This document shows, one piece after another, positions 24,079 through 35,362 of a stretch of 64,000 nt of DNA (positions within the stretch are counted from its first letter, which is position 1; the number at the start of each line of letters is the position of its first letter). Made by a program: the position numbers and the translations under genes. This DNA comes from Verpa conica (lineage: Eukaryota > Ascomycota > Pezizomycetes > Pezizales > Morchellaceae), in the NCBI GenBank assembly GCA_033030425.1, contig JAUFSD010000002.1, forward strand, positions 1,860,001-1,924,000. The letters are read 5' to 3'. The notes under the pieces are model-generated. The model did not search any database. It was given only the letters and a program-made list of their open reading frames with translations, and was not told the DNA's origin.

Positions 24079-26376
24079 TCATCTTCTCGCCCCTCGAGCC
24101 AATCCCATTGCACTCCTTGTACCCGCTGCAGCACCGCCAGGAGCCCTGAGTGGTGCTTTTATCGGCGGCGCACTCACTCCTGTTCCTAGCGTAGGCTTCT
24201 TCAGAATCCCTCCACTCGAACTATGGGTTATACCCCCACCTAGTGGGACGTTCGCCGCACCAACAGCACCGCTAAGAACTCTCTTCTCTGCTTGCCTAGG
24301 AATCGGCGCCTTCCTCATTCCAATTCCAGAGTTTGCAGACTCCTCCCTAGGTCGTTTCTTTCCCGCAGTCTGTGGTAGTGGTGTTGTTGAGATGTGTCCG
24401 ATCTTTGATGTCGAGGTCGAATGTCCGATGCCTCTCTCATAATCCATCCTGCTGACCGGCCTTTCACTACCCATCCTGCTGACTGGCCTCTCACTACCCA
24501 TCCTGCTCTCCGGACGCTCTCTATCCATTCTGCTCGCTGGCCTTGTGCCATATCTGCTGCTTCCGAGGTGTCGCTCACTGTAGGTTGTAGCAACACTTCG
24601 AACGCTCTCCGCAGGGCTGCTTGGTAGTGGTACTGTTTCAGCGACCTCCGTTATGGCTTTTTCCTTTGCTGTTTTTTCTGCGGCTTGGGCAAATTGGCAG
24701 CAGGCGCCAAATTTCCGTTCAATCTCGAGGAAGCGCCATGTCTCTTCTGCTGCAATGCGGGCGCGCCGTTCTCCATTAAGGGCTGCAACAGCCTTTTGAA
24801 GGCTAATGGTGGTGTTCTCGAGTTCCTCTTCAAGCTGAGTAACACGAGCCTGGAGGGTGGCAATGGAACCGCTTTCTACAAGGTTACCCTTAGTAGGGGA
24901 ATGTTTCTCGGCTTTCACATCAAGAGCCATTGGCATTGGCGGAACAGAGCTGGAGCGATGCTGGCGCGTCCTGCGGACTGGGGAAGGAGGAGTGACGGTT
25001 TCTGGTTTGGAAGCCTCCGTAGTGGCCTCGGTATGCTCGACTGTGATTTGCTTAGCTGGGCTCTTTGTACGGCTCTTAACAGGGCTTTTTGCTGGGCTCT
25101 TTTCTTTTTCGGTTATTGTGGGGACTGATTCGACAATGTCCGCCATTTTCTCCTCCCCTGCAACAGCTGGAAGATATCCCTTCAATGCCTCCAAATCAAT
25201 AGCACTGAATTGTCTAAACTCCTGTGTCTCCCTTCTCCTCCGCTCTTCCTTCCGCTCCTGCGCAGTCAACTTTATAGGCGTCGCAAGGCTTTCAAAAAGA
25301 CTAGGAAATGCCTTTATAGGTGATCTTGAGCCAGTGCGAGAGCCAGTTCGGGTCTTTCTAGCTGTAGTAGGCCTTTCTTTCGTAGGAGACCGGCGACGCT
25401 TCTTGACTGTTAGTGGAGCATCTTCGGTTGGTGGAGTGGGCTTCATCCTCTTTTCGGGCGAAAAGTCAAAAAAGTCGTCAAAATTGGTTTGGGTCTGGCT
25501 AGATAGCATATCCTCCAAATATCGAATCTTGGCATCCTTCTCCCGTAGCTGCGTGCTCAATTGGCTATTCTCTACGGTCAATTGATATGGGTTGACATTG
25601 GCCGGCGAACCTTGAATAGTGTTCAGTTTATGGGGGGTGGCAGATGCGAGGTATGGAAGGTTATTCATAGCGTCCTCAGAAAACGCGGATGGCAGAATAT
25701 CAGGATTCATGAATATTGCTTCGTTCTTTTGGGACGCGACAGGAGTTTCTCCAAAGAAATTCTTGCTGTTTGCTAAAAGTTTCCTAGTGGGTGTTTGGCC
25801 AGGCGTTTGAGATTTTGCCAAGTAGTGCAAACCCGGGAACTGGCGCTGAAGAGGGGTACTCATATTTAGAGGAGCACTAATCTGATTGAAGTCTACCGCG
25901 ACGGTCTTGTCGAGATTTTCGTATTCAGCGTGATCAAAGTCCTCCTCTTCTGACATTGACACCACCTCTTCATCACCCACTTCCTCATCTGAACCAGAAT
26001 CTGGTCCGGAGGATTGAGAAAGTTGGCGGGTGGACGAGCCAAGATTTACATCTCCTCGTAAGGCACTTGCTTGCCCGGGATGATACTTCCCACCTCTTCG
26101 TTGAGGCCTTCCTCGTGGTGTTTCGAGGTCCTGAGAGTCAAGCATATTTACAGGGGTGGGCGTATTCATGTTTGAGTAAACACCAGCAAAGTTTGGATGT
26201 GTGAAGGGAGGCAGGGTGCGCGTTGTTTGGGGCGTAGAATCATCATCTGATCCGTACATTTGGTGGCTTCGGGTGTTTGGAGTGGCAGCGAAGACTGACG
26301 ATTGGGGTGTATTGAAATAAGCGGTATCATCTCCGGGTGGTAGCGGAACGGCAGCTGGGTCTGAAGGCGAGGTCAT
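24079..26376 (-). CDS. S/T-P-rich coiled-coil protein, probably nuclear/mitotic
   Basis: A single exon of 765 residues. The N-terminal 250 residues are disordered with many T-P/S-P sites (NTPQ, STPQ, ETPRG, TPTRK) and an acidic patch (130-150). Short coiled coils lie at about 264-292 (LREKDAKIRYLEDML) and 505-575 (LQARVTQLEEELENTTISL...). A basic cluster, KKRRRSPTKER at about 325, combines a likely nuclear localisation signal with a CDK consensus. More CDK-like sites follow (SPIK, SPAK, SPVK, SPTK). At about 612-650 there are imperfect repeats of RP-SRM-SE. The C-terminus is basic and glycine-rich. The pattern resembles fungal spindle-pole or chromosome-associated proteins, but I cannot name the family. 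It is transcribed divergently from the gene at 27730 across a CT-rich 1.35-kb region. Confidence 0.75.
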   Translation of the reverse strand: MTSPSDPAAVPLPPGDDTAYFNTPQSSVFAATPNTRSHQMYGSDDDSTPQTTRTLPPFTHPNFAGVYSNMNTPTPVNMLDSQDLETPRGRPQRRGGKYHPGQASALRGDVNLGSSTRQLSQSSGPDSGSDEEVGDEEVVSMSEEEDFDHAEYENLDKTVAVDFNQISAPLNMSTPLQRQFPGLHYLAKSQTPGQTPTRKLLANSKNFFGETPVASQKNEAIFMNPDILPSAFSEDAMNNLPYLASATPHKLNTIQGSPANVNPYQLTVENSQLSTQLREKDAKIRYLEDMLSSQTQTNFDDFFDFSPEKRMKPTPPTEDAPLTVKKRRRSPTKERPTTARKTRTGSRTGSRSPIKAFPSLFESLATPIKLTAQERKEERRRRETQEFRQFSAIDLEALKGYLPAVAGEEKMADIVESVPTITEKEKSPAKSPVKSRTKSPAKQITVEHTEATTEASKPETVTPPSPVRRTRQHRSSSVPPMPMALDVKAEKHSPTKGNLVESGSIATLQARVTQLEEELENTTISLQKAVAALNGERRARIAAEETWRFLEIERKFGACCQFAQAAEKTAKEKAITEVAETVPLPSSPAESVRSVATTYSERHLGSSRYGTRPASRMDRERPESRMGSERPVSRMGSERPVSRMDYERGIGHSTSTSKIGHISTTPLPQTAGKKRPREESANSGIGMRKAPIPRQAEKRVLSGAVGAANVPLGGGITHSSSGGILKKPTLGTGVSAPPIKAPLRAPGGAAAGTRSAMGLARGARR

Positions 26377-27729
26377 GGCTGGCGATGTTTTTATTTATAT
26401 GGGGATGGATGGATGAGTCGAAGGAGGAATGTATTGTTTCTCGCGTATGCAAGGAGGAAAGACTGCTTGACCCAAGATGATGTATATTGGAATCGATAGT
26501 GGATGGGATAGATGGATTGTTGTTGATGGCGGGGGTGGAGGGGGAGAGGAGGGGAGTGCAGTAGGAGAGGACTATGCAGGCTTAAAACAAGGGGCACAAA
26601 GGACGAGGTGATTGTTTTTGGTGGTGTTGTGCTGTACCTCCGGCTTTGTATGGTGTCGCTATGGCAACGGTAGGGCAACGCAGGGATAAACAAGAGCCCG
26701 GTTCAACAATCTCTATACGGGGGACGTATGTGTATGTGTATGTATTGCACCGGGGGCTGGTGCCATCAAGTTTTCTCTCTCTCTCGGAATCGATCCCTTC
26801 TCTCCCTATACTATACTATACGAGTCTTTGGTGTGGATTGGCTGACCTGGGCGACTTTCTCTCTGCACCATTACTACACTACACTCACATTACACACACT
26901 ACACTACACTCACTCCCCTTCTCTCTCTTGGTATAGCCTCCTTCTCTTCGCTAACCATTACCGTCCCCGTTTTTCCCTTCTGTCTCTCTTTTGCTGGCTG
27001 TGAACTGCTCAGTGTGTCCGTCATTTCTCCCTAACAACCGTCCCTCTCTTTCTCTCTCTCTTCCCTCGTTCCTCTTCCCTCCCTCTCCCTTTTGGCCTAT
27101 CCCCCCCCCTTCTGTGCTGCATACAACTGGTACCTACATACATACATACATAGGTACATATTTTCCATAAAATCTAGAACACGAAACTCCCCCCCCCACA
27201 CGTGCCAGTCAGTGAGTGCCCTTCGGTTTCCCACTCAGTCACACTCTTCCCACTCACTTCTCTCCCTGCCCTGAGTTGTCTGCTTCAACCTCCATCCTTT
27301 TCAACCAACCCCGACCCATCCCCTCCCATCGATTGCTTCACGCGTTCATCCGTTGCCTCAATTTCTGTCCATTAACCACTGTTGCTTCATCCTCTGCAAC
27401 TCCCTATATCCCATCACTGCCATCAACAGATTTTGACATACCCTTTAGACGCTGCTATGCAGAAGGATCTTCTCTAACCGCCCACTCCCAGACGTACACG
27501 AAGGTGTCCCCTTTGTGAAGGAGTTTATTGTGCATCAAAATTATCAAAATCTCGGTTAACCTAAATATTCCGATAGACTCCTTGCATCAGCTTTTTTTGG
27601 ATCTCAATTTTACATTTCTTCAAAAAAGGTAGATAAAACAATCCCGCTGCTTTCTCGCTGCTTTTTAAAATTTTATATTTGCCATAACTAACCCTTCTAT
27701 TAGATTTTTTGCTCGGTCAAGAAATAATA
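26377..27729. promoter_or_regulatory. CT-rich divergent promoter region
   Basis: This region separates divergent genes. From about 26770 to 27330 the plus strand is strongly pyrimidine-rich (runs of TCTC, CCCTCC), typical of fungal promoters just upstream of transcription starts, here oriented toward the plus-strand gene. A CATA simple repeat lies at about 27137-27151. CATAACTAAC followed by TATTAG at about 27683-27704 looks like the branch site and acceptor of a 5'-UTR intron ending just before the ATG at 27730. Confidence 0.5.
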
Positions 27730-29169
27730 ATGTCGCCAACAAAGCCCCGTCCGGCTCTTGCTAGAAAAGTCCCATCATCAGCCACTGCATCGTCTATTCC
27801 CCGCCGTGTTAAGACTTCATCAAAATTATCAACAAAACCCGGATCAACCTCATCAACCACAACTGACCCATTGAAAAAGAAGATTTCTACAAAATCTTCT
27901 CAGCAATCTGCAAAGAATGTTTCCATCTTTTCGGACCCGGCCGCGACTCTTGCCCCAGCGCATGTCGTGTCATACTTTTCCAATGCTGGGGGGGCCAACA
28001 AGGAAAATATGCCATGTCCTGGGAGACCAACTGTTCACCGTGCTAACAACGGAGGATCGCCAATAAGGCTGCGGTGTGAGTATCTCATTATTGTGCTCCC
28101 TTTTTCTTCCCATGCCATTAGCCATTGAAGACTTGTGATGAATGCTTTTCGAATTTGATATCGATGATTTCTCACGTGACTACTTGCTTTTTATATGGTC
28201 TACTCTTCGCGTTTCTTATATCCTTCCAATGGCACTAACGTGTCTATCATATCAGCTGGAATCTCAAAGACTGGTTTCCAGAAGCCGTCTCTCTCACCCT
28301 ACAAGAAGAGAACCTTCGGTTACAGCCGTGTTCCCCTTCGTGAGCTTGATACTCAAGAGGTCTTTGAGCGAGATGAAGCAGTCCTTGGTGACCTTCGTCG
28401 CCGCAGATCTGGTGAACACAGTGGCACTGTCATTGAAGTCGATTCAGTTCTTGCATTTCCTTCTCCAGGCACCACTAACGCTGTCCGCGCGTCCTCAACA
28501 AACTCTTCATCTACAGAGGATACTACCTCTACTGCACCTACTGAATATGAGGAACATGTTCTTGCTGATGATGATTACGAGAAGCTACATGTTCTCCGCA
28601 GAAGTGACTCTGAGGAGGCCCTTCGCGTGAAGCTCGACGCCATTCTCGCGTCTACTTCTACTGGAGCTAAGGGGAAGACCAAGGCTTCAAAGACTGCTCG
28701 CCAAAGGTCCGTTCACCCAGCTATCCGCCAAATGTCACCAGGATTCTCGCCATACCGCTCTGAGGCCTCTGCTCCATCGTCTCCTGCCAAGTCTTACATT
28801 GAGTCACCCCTCCGTATTCGCCGTTCCCCATCACCAATTGCAAAGGCTTCCCCATCTCCTATTCGTCCATTGCCAAGGATGGGATTAGGCACAAAGGCTA
28901 TCAACACAATCTTGTCAGAGAAGAAGTTGGTTGCCACCGTTGAGGGCAAGAATGGTGAGAAGGCGAAGAAGATTATCATCAACACTTCTGCTGCTACTGG
29001 TGAGGCGCTGAAGAAGAAGAAGGCTGTCAAGAAGGTTGGCACTAGCTCATTAAGGAGGGCAGCTGGTGGCACTACAGTGTCGGCCCCAGCGAGAGATCCT
29101 TCAAGACCACCTTTGTCTTTGACTGGAGGAAGGGTTATGGGACTAGAAGGAATGCGCAAAATGCGATGA
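27730..29169 (+). CDS. Basic S/T-P-rich protein with KEN box, candidate APC/C substrate
   Basis: Two exons (27730-28075 and 28256-29169) encode 419 residues. The sequence is basic, low in predicted structure and rich in Ser, Thr, Pro and Lys. Residues 91-95 read KENMP, a KEN-box degron followed by proline. RVPLREL at 140-146 fits a D-box-like RxxL. Just before it is SPYKKRTFGYSR, the most distinctive block. Later come several SP motifs (SPFRI-like repeats at about 275-300: SPLRIRRSPSPIAKASPSP) and a Lys-rich stretch (EALKKKKAVKK). A KEN box plus RxxL near the N-terminus is the layout of securin-type or other APC/C targets; identity is inference only. The ATG at 27730 is chosen because the reading frame further upstream has no ATG and a UTR intron appears to end there. 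Confidence 0.7.
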
Positions 29170-31728
29170 TCTTGATGCCAAAGGCGGTTCTTTATCTGAA
29201 TTATCATGATTGTGTAAGCGTCAGTTGGTCGATCACGGTTGTCAGTTTACAGTGTCCTTTTATCCTGTATTGTGCCTGGTTTACTCTGGCATATTTGATG
29301 TGGCGGCTATGGCAACGGAGTTAACTTATTCTTCTTCTAGGTTCTTCATGTTAGTGTTCTTTTGGCTTTAGTATAGGTCATATGGTGTGTCTACGTTTGT
29401 CCTGTGTGCGTGTTTGCGGGTGTCCATTATTAGTTACGATACGTTTGTGCGGTTTCTTTTTATATCATGTTTTTTTCTTTGGAGAAATGATAATGTTTCT
29501 CTGATAGGTATAAGTTTGGGAAATGAAAATCTGAAAATCTTAAAAAAAAATGGGTGGAGAAAAACATCATTTTTGGGCGCAGGGCGTTTTTTTATTTATT
29601 TTTATTTTCTTTTATCCTATTTGTTTTTCTGATTACACTGCGGCGCGGGGTGTTTGCGTGTTTTGAGGGGAATGGAGGGGGAGCATAGTAAAAGCATTGC
29701 TAGGGCAACGAGGAGCGTGCGTTGCCTTTAAAGGCTGGTGTCTTACATTCGCGGGGGCGGGAGGGAGGCGTTTTTCAAAAAATACTTGTTCCTAATGGGA
29801 AGAACTCACGATCATACGAGAGATATAGACTAATGAATAATCTTACACACAAAAAGAAAGGACGCGGAGAGTTCGCGTTTAATGAGAGGTCCTACAGTTC
29901 GTGTATTTCCTAACCTGGAACAACGCGATCGGAGGGAGGCGGGTATTTTATTCGCTCTATGACAGCATAGAGAATACATTACCCGTACATCATGTACGTA
30001 CCAGTCATATATGCGATGCGGTGCCATGCCATGCGATGCGATGTGTGATGCGATGTGATGCGGGGGCCAAGGGGCGGGGGGGAGTAAGGAGGAGGCTGGG
30101 AAGGAGAAGTGGTCATCTGGTTGAGTTTTATTTTGGGAGGTGGGGCGCATGGGCGGGAGTGCCTCCCGAGTGATTTGTGGTGACCAGTCATGGGGTATCA
30201 CTCGAGTGTCGAGGTGGTGCTTAAGGTTGGCTTTTGGATTGTTTTGTAAGGTTTTATTAGGGGCAGTAGAGTATTTAAGTGTTATAGATACTATTTTCAC
30301 TTCTTAAGCTTTATATGGTGAGATAGTAGGTGTTTATCACTTGGAGTTATTTCGTATGGGAGTAGTTTCTTATTTATAACGTAAAATTGGTGCGTTTCTA
30401 TTATAAAGTAAAGTAAAGATTACTACACTGACTTAAACCTTCTCTGTCTACAACATGACTCGAAGAGGGGGACAAAAGAGCTGTATAGTAAGCTCTGAAT
30501 AGGTTCTATGTTGGGTTTGTATTGGTTATAAGGGTGGGGGGTATATTACCGAGTGATACTTCATGACTCGATTCGCTTACTAATGTTGATATGTAATAAC
30601 ACGCGTAGAAATAGCTTTGTATTACGAAGCGGTGAATATGTCAAAACCCGTTTTACCACCGGGGGGGGGTAAAGGTTGAAAGCTACTAGTTCCATATTAG
30701 GACTAGCGTTTAGATCTAATTAAGGCTATGTCGCTAGAATTCTAGCATTGCGCACTCTATAGCATAAATTACCAGCCGGTGGTAATTTGAAGGCTGTCTG
30801 TGCTAGACCAGGACTAGGACCGTGGTTGAGGCTTAATCGGGAATGAATGAATTAATCATAAGTACATGGAAGGCTCAATTGGGAGAGCACAAGTATGTTC
30901 GTATAGGTCTCTATAATAGAAAATTATGGGGTATAGTATCAACCCCTCACCCGGCCGTGTCAATAAGAAAACTCTGAGCTAGGGGAAACAGGATATGTAC
31001 TGAATTTCGGGATAGGTATATCTACTTGATTTCAGTACGGTTTGTTGCCGTGGTACCTTGATTCTGAGACAAGTGGCGTCTCCCCTTTTGATAAACTATG
31101 ATCCTAGTAACGAGCAAAGCCACTGTGGCTCACAAAGGAAAGAGTGAGTAGGCAATGTTAGGGATCGGGCAGACCAGAATCTGTCTGCATAGCTTCGGGT
31201 CTGGGTGTCGAATGAATTATCATTTCATTAGAAGGGCCGCGGGAGGAAGTCCGATCACACTTCGACTCCTGGAGAGTGACCTAAAATTCGAGTGACACTT
31301 TGTGAAGCAGTAAATTAGACCATCAGCCTAACGAGTGATATGACATGTCTAGCTACTCTCAAGCGTCAATCTCCAGAGCCTTCTGTATAGTCTAAGAATA
31401 TACATCGCCTCTACTTTCATACAAAATTTTACAACCATCAAGAATCCAAGGCTTATATCGCCAAAAATTCCGTCCAAGTGCTAAAATCTCAAAATCCCCA
31501 CATTGATATCGTGCCACAAGCCCCAAAACAGTAATCATTCCAGTCCTATTTCCTCTTTCCCTCCTCTTCAGTGGGTGCCTTCATTTAGTTTTGTCATTTC
31601 GTAGGCATCATCGAGATTAAAGAAAATGCACGCAAAAAGAAAATAAGACAAGCGAATAATATTCACTATACTCCTCCCATTAAAAGAAAAAAGATTGCAC
31701 AAAACAAAACCATGCACCCAGGACATAA
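29170..31728. other. Intergenic tract without supported genes
   Basis: After the 29169 stop comes T-rich 3' sequence. From 30014 to 30064 there is a GATGC-type simple repeat (GCGATGCGATGTGTGATGCG). Minus-strand frames at 29830-30300 are low-complexity and motif-free. A run of nine or more G lies at about 30661. The remainder to 31728 is AT-rich and appears non-coding; the last 100 bp is the 3' flank of the minus-strand gene ending at 31729. Confidence 0.5.
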
Positions 31729-34276
31729 TCAAAGCCAAACCGGCGCCTTAACAAGGATACTTCTTCCTCTAACCTCAACCGCCATGAAACCAGCAACCCT
31801 AACCCTCTCGCTAGGCTTCGGGCCTTCTGGCAAATTAGACGTCTGTGGAACAAGTGAGACCTGGCTTCCAGCATTCCCGCCTCCGTTTTGCTGGGCAGAT
31901 GGGGGGTTGGGCATGTTGGGGCTTGGTGGTGGCGGGGATGAGATTCCACCGGCTCCTTGAAGTGCTTTCTTCATCCTTCCAGAGAAACCTCCAGTCTTTT
32001 TCCCTGGCGGCTCTTTGGGATTTTGTTGCGGGGGTGTTATTGGGGGGAGCCCACCAATTCCGGCCCTGGCAGAGGGCGTTGTTTTCGGGTCATCCTTGGC
32101 CGGTGGAGGTGGTACTTGTGCTTCTCCCTCTGTCTGCGTATTATCCTCCTTGCCATCACCTTCACCACTAGGCTTCTGATTTGTCGGGGAAACAAGGGGG
32201 GGAAGGCCACTCTCAGGCTTCATGAACTTCGTATCAAACCTATCGCCTGGGAGGGGATACCACACTTTTACTTCTCTAGACTCGAGCGGAAGGTTTGCTG
32301 CAAGGCCCACGGCAATATCTACAATCATCTGCACGCCTCCGAGTAGGCCTACTGGAGCTGGCTCGTGAAGGTGTTGCTGCAAGCTATCGACCAATTTCTT
32401 GACTAAATGCTCCGCTAGATGAACTCTGACCTCCATGGCATGTTTACCATTAATGATGCTCTGTAGCGCATCAAGTGTCGTGAGCCTCCAATTGCACACC
32501 CTTGTACTCAATGCATCATCTTCTTCGGTTGATTGTGGGATTGGTGTATTTTTCCTGATGTTTTGCTCGATAATCTTCAATTGTGAGCTCAGATTGACAT
32601 CAAGAGCTGGGTGAAAGAATTGTTCAAGGATCTCATCAACAACCCATCTGGAGATACTGGCTCGTCCGACAACGGTCATCTCGCGACCTCCCTTCAGCTC
32701 TGCACCAGAATTTATAACGCCCCCAAGCCACAGCGGAATTGTCTTCCAAGATTGACGAATCTCAAAAGCAACATTCTTAATGGCACCATCAAGACGTTCA
32801 AACCGTGAGATGTATTCGTTGTCATCGAGCGAGGTGCGTGATTGAGAAAGACGCTGGTGGGCAATAGTATTTTGGAGACGTTCAATCTCGGATTTGCTCT
32901 CGAAATAGAGGTTTTTAACCTTGCGGTACTTGCCCTCTACACGTATATTTGTTGTTAGCACCCCAATAGGCTAATCCGGAACCCATTTCTCTACTATATT
33001 TTTTTTGAATTCACAGGGGTTGTATATATATAGAAAAAAAATTATGAAAGGATCCAAATCTCCGGGGAGATATAGATCAAGAATGGGTCACATAATAGTA
33101 TAAAATGCACGTACGCAAAGTGTCATGATCCTGGATTAGAAGTGGAATATTTATATTTTCCGGAGCTCGAGAGTCCGCCCGGGAGTCCGTTCTGGTTTGC
33201 TCAGGCGTCATTCTTCCCATTGGCTGTCCTTCAAATTTTGTCTGGTCATAAGGTTGCGGCTGGCCGTTCCCGCCTGCCCCAGCAGCTCCGCCTTGATTTT
33301 GGTAGGGATGTTGATCGGTTCCCCGATTACCTTGATGCGCCCCTTGTCCTGTATAACCCTGCTGCCCTAGAGCAGATACTTCACGGGAGGGAGGGGCTGG
33401 CTGGTGAGGGGCATCCATTGATCGGCGTGGTTGGTTGTGTTGTTGGGCAGGAGTCATCAAATTCCCTTGCTGCTCTTGCTGCTGTTGGGGATTTTGCTGC
33501 TGCTGCTGCTGCTGATAATCTTGTTGGTACTGTTGTTGAGGAGGTTGTTCGTAATAGCCCTGCTGCTGTGGCTGTTGCTGCTGTTGGTGTTGCTGGTGTT
33601 GCTGGTGCTGGTGCTGCTGCTGCTCAAGAGTACCTGGGTGGTGTTGGTATCCCTCGTGATGTTGTTGCTGGTGGTTATAATGCTGGGACGAATGATCAGA
33701 GTCAAGTGTATATGTATCTATTTCAGTCTCGAGTGGAGACGGGAGCATAGACTGGGGTCTGCTCACACTCCCGGCCGAATGGGAGGGTTGGACCGGCGAG
33801 TGTTGAAGATAAGGATCTAAGCTATGGTTATCGGACTGCTGCTGCTGCTGGTAATGTTGAATAGGCGGGGGTTTGTGATGACGGGTTGACAACGATATAC
33901 GCCGAGAGATGCTCGATGAGGTACTTTCTGGCTGCGGAGATGGGGGGCCACTTGGGTGTCGTTCACGGTGGAGAAGCTTTCTTGTCGAGGCACTGTAAGA
34001 AGAGGAGGTTGTGGGTGGGGAGGGGTTGTTATCGCTATTGTTGTTGTTATTACTCAGTTCAGCCGCACCTCTGTCGATGGGGACAAGTTGGACAGTAGCA
34101 CCAGTGGACGAGACACGGTTACCAGAATAATTTGGGGGAACCGGACTAGGGGCGAGGGGAGCAGAGATTGTTGGACGGGGTGAAGGGGAGATGGTGTTTG
34201 GGGGAGGGGAGAGTGAAGAGGAAGCACGGTTTTGGGAGTGACCTTTACTACTATTGAAGAATGAGGGGAGGGGCAT
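31729..34276 (-). CDS. Conserved fungal coiled-coil protein with polyQ N-terminal half
   Basis: Two exons (34276-33115 and 32936-31729) encode 789 residues. The splice joins ...IPLLIQDHDTL to QGKYRKVKNLYFESKSEI in one frame (donor GTACGT, acceptor TAG). Residues 1-370 are disordered: Ser/Pro/Asn-rich, then about 200-285 is dominated by Gln with His and Tyr. From about 372 comes a conserved block: a coiled coil (KYRKVKNLYFESKSEIERLQ), the signature HQRLSQSRTSLDDNEY, and a helical domain to about 620 with GREMTVVGRASISRWVVDEI and VDIAVGLAANLPLESREV. The C-terminal 150 residues are Pro/Gly-rich. I recognise the folded block from uncharacterised Pezizomycotina proteins; function unknown. The ATG at 34276 is preferred over one 63 nt upstream, which adds only a Leu/Pro-rich stretch. 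Confidence 0.82.
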
Positions 34277-34496
34277 GATGGGAGGGGGAGGGGGGGTGAA
34301 TAACAAAAACAAGGCTGGGCTCAGGAGAAGAAGAAGCACTCAAGACAGGATACTCGACAGAGCGGGTCGGGAGTTTTGCAGTATGCACTCTGTACGTGTC
34401 GAGGAACGGCTGGACCGCTCTATAATAGCGGGAGGGTTTGAGATATCGAGGAGAGGAAGGGGGAGAGGGGAGAGGAGAGGAAAGCGAGAGACCCGG

Positions 34497-34592
34497 GGGT
34501 GGAGGGGGTAGAGGGGGTAGAGGGGGTAGAGGGGGTAGAGGGGGAGGCAGAGTAGAGCAGAGTAGAGCAGAGCAGAGCAGAGCAGAGGCAGA
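34497..34592. repeat. 9-bp GGGGTAGAG minisatellite plus AGAGCAG repeats
   Basis: About five copies of a 9-bp purine-rich unit (GGGGTAGAG) are followed by several AGAGCAG/AGAGTAG units. The run sits about 220-310 bp upstream of the start codon at 34276, so it may lie in that gene's promoter. Confidence 0.75.
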
Positions 34593-34882
34593 GGTGGACA
34601 CAGCAGAGGAATGCATGTACCGGTACCCAGACGGGAGAAGAGAACAAATATCCCCCTTGTGCATTGATTGCTTCTTCGTGGTGTTATAGTGCTACCTACA
34701 TCAATTGCTTGTTGTTGTACCCAAAGGTACATGTATCTGCTGTGTGATCCCCAATCCGAACAAAGAACACGTCCAGCTTCACGATCCGGGGTGACGGGAA
34801 TACACCCATCTACATGTATACTGCACGTTGACCATCTCGTTCTCCGCAGTCGAGTAGTGCCCTGAACTTGGCTACTCTTTGG

Positions 34883-34954
34883 TCCACTCCTTCTACTCCT
34901 TCTATTCCTTCTATTCCTTCCACTCCTTCCACTCCTTCCACTCCTTCCACTCCT
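34883..34954. repeat. 9-bp TCCACTCCT minisatellite, eight copies
   Basis: Eight tandem 9-bp units: TCCACTCCT, TCTACTCCT, two TCTATTCCT and four TCCACTCCT, continuing into CCTCTCCTCTCC. Variant units lie at the left and a homogenised block at the right. No spacer/repeat alternation, so this is not a CRISPR array. Confidence 0.8.
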
Positions 34955-35362
34955 CCTCTCCTCTCCTCCACTCATCTCACTCCTCCCTCTTGCTCTACCA
35001 ACCCCCATCCAACCCCCGGCTGAAGATGCCCCTCCCCACCCCGTTTCAGCCTTAGTCTTGGCCCGCCCGCCTGTCTCGCTGTGGCTATTTTTGGTGGGCA
35101 GCGGGGCGGTGTTCAACTGCAACCCCGCTATTCTTGCCTCTTTGGACATCGGTAAGCTGTGGGCATAAGCTGATGCTACAGGCACTGACACCTACTCTAG
35201 CCCCGTGCGGCTGAACGTGGCCTACATTAGACTTATTTCTCTTAGCGAGTCCCTGCAGAGCCTCAGGGTTAGGGCTGTCTCTTTCTGCACAGCTTCTCAC
35301 TCGTTCTCATTAGTAGGAAATATATATCTACAATCTATAAGTATCTACAAGAATAATAATAA

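Larger units (their letters stand above)
34277..35362. other. Intergenic region with two 9-bp minisatellites
   Basis: This is the shared flank between the polyQ gene (upstream side) and the 3' end of the membrane protein gene at 35363. It holds two tandem arrays, listed separately, and a telomere-like AGGGTTAGGG at 35265-35274. Long frames here (for example 34340-35191 minus) are products of the simple repeats and not genes. Confidence 0.5.

Noticed and set aside
24857..25585. 242-codon plus-strand frame
   Set aside because: It is antisense to the 765-residue minus-strand gene, has no motif and arises from that gene's codon bias.
29830..30300. 156-codon minus-strand frame
   Set aside because: Low-complexity reading of a GATGC-type repeat, without motifs or splice partners.
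33142..33820. Two long plus-strand frames rich in Ala/Leu/Val
   Set aside because: They are mirror readings of the CAG/CAA polyglutamine tract of the minus-strand gene.
34883..34954. Possible CRISPR-like array
   Set aside because: Units are 9 bp with no spacers and the genome is fungal; it is a minisatellite.
34340..35191. 283-codon minus-strand frame with Arg/Ser/Gly repeats
   Set aside because: It translates the 9-bp minisatellites; composition and lack of domains argue against a gene.
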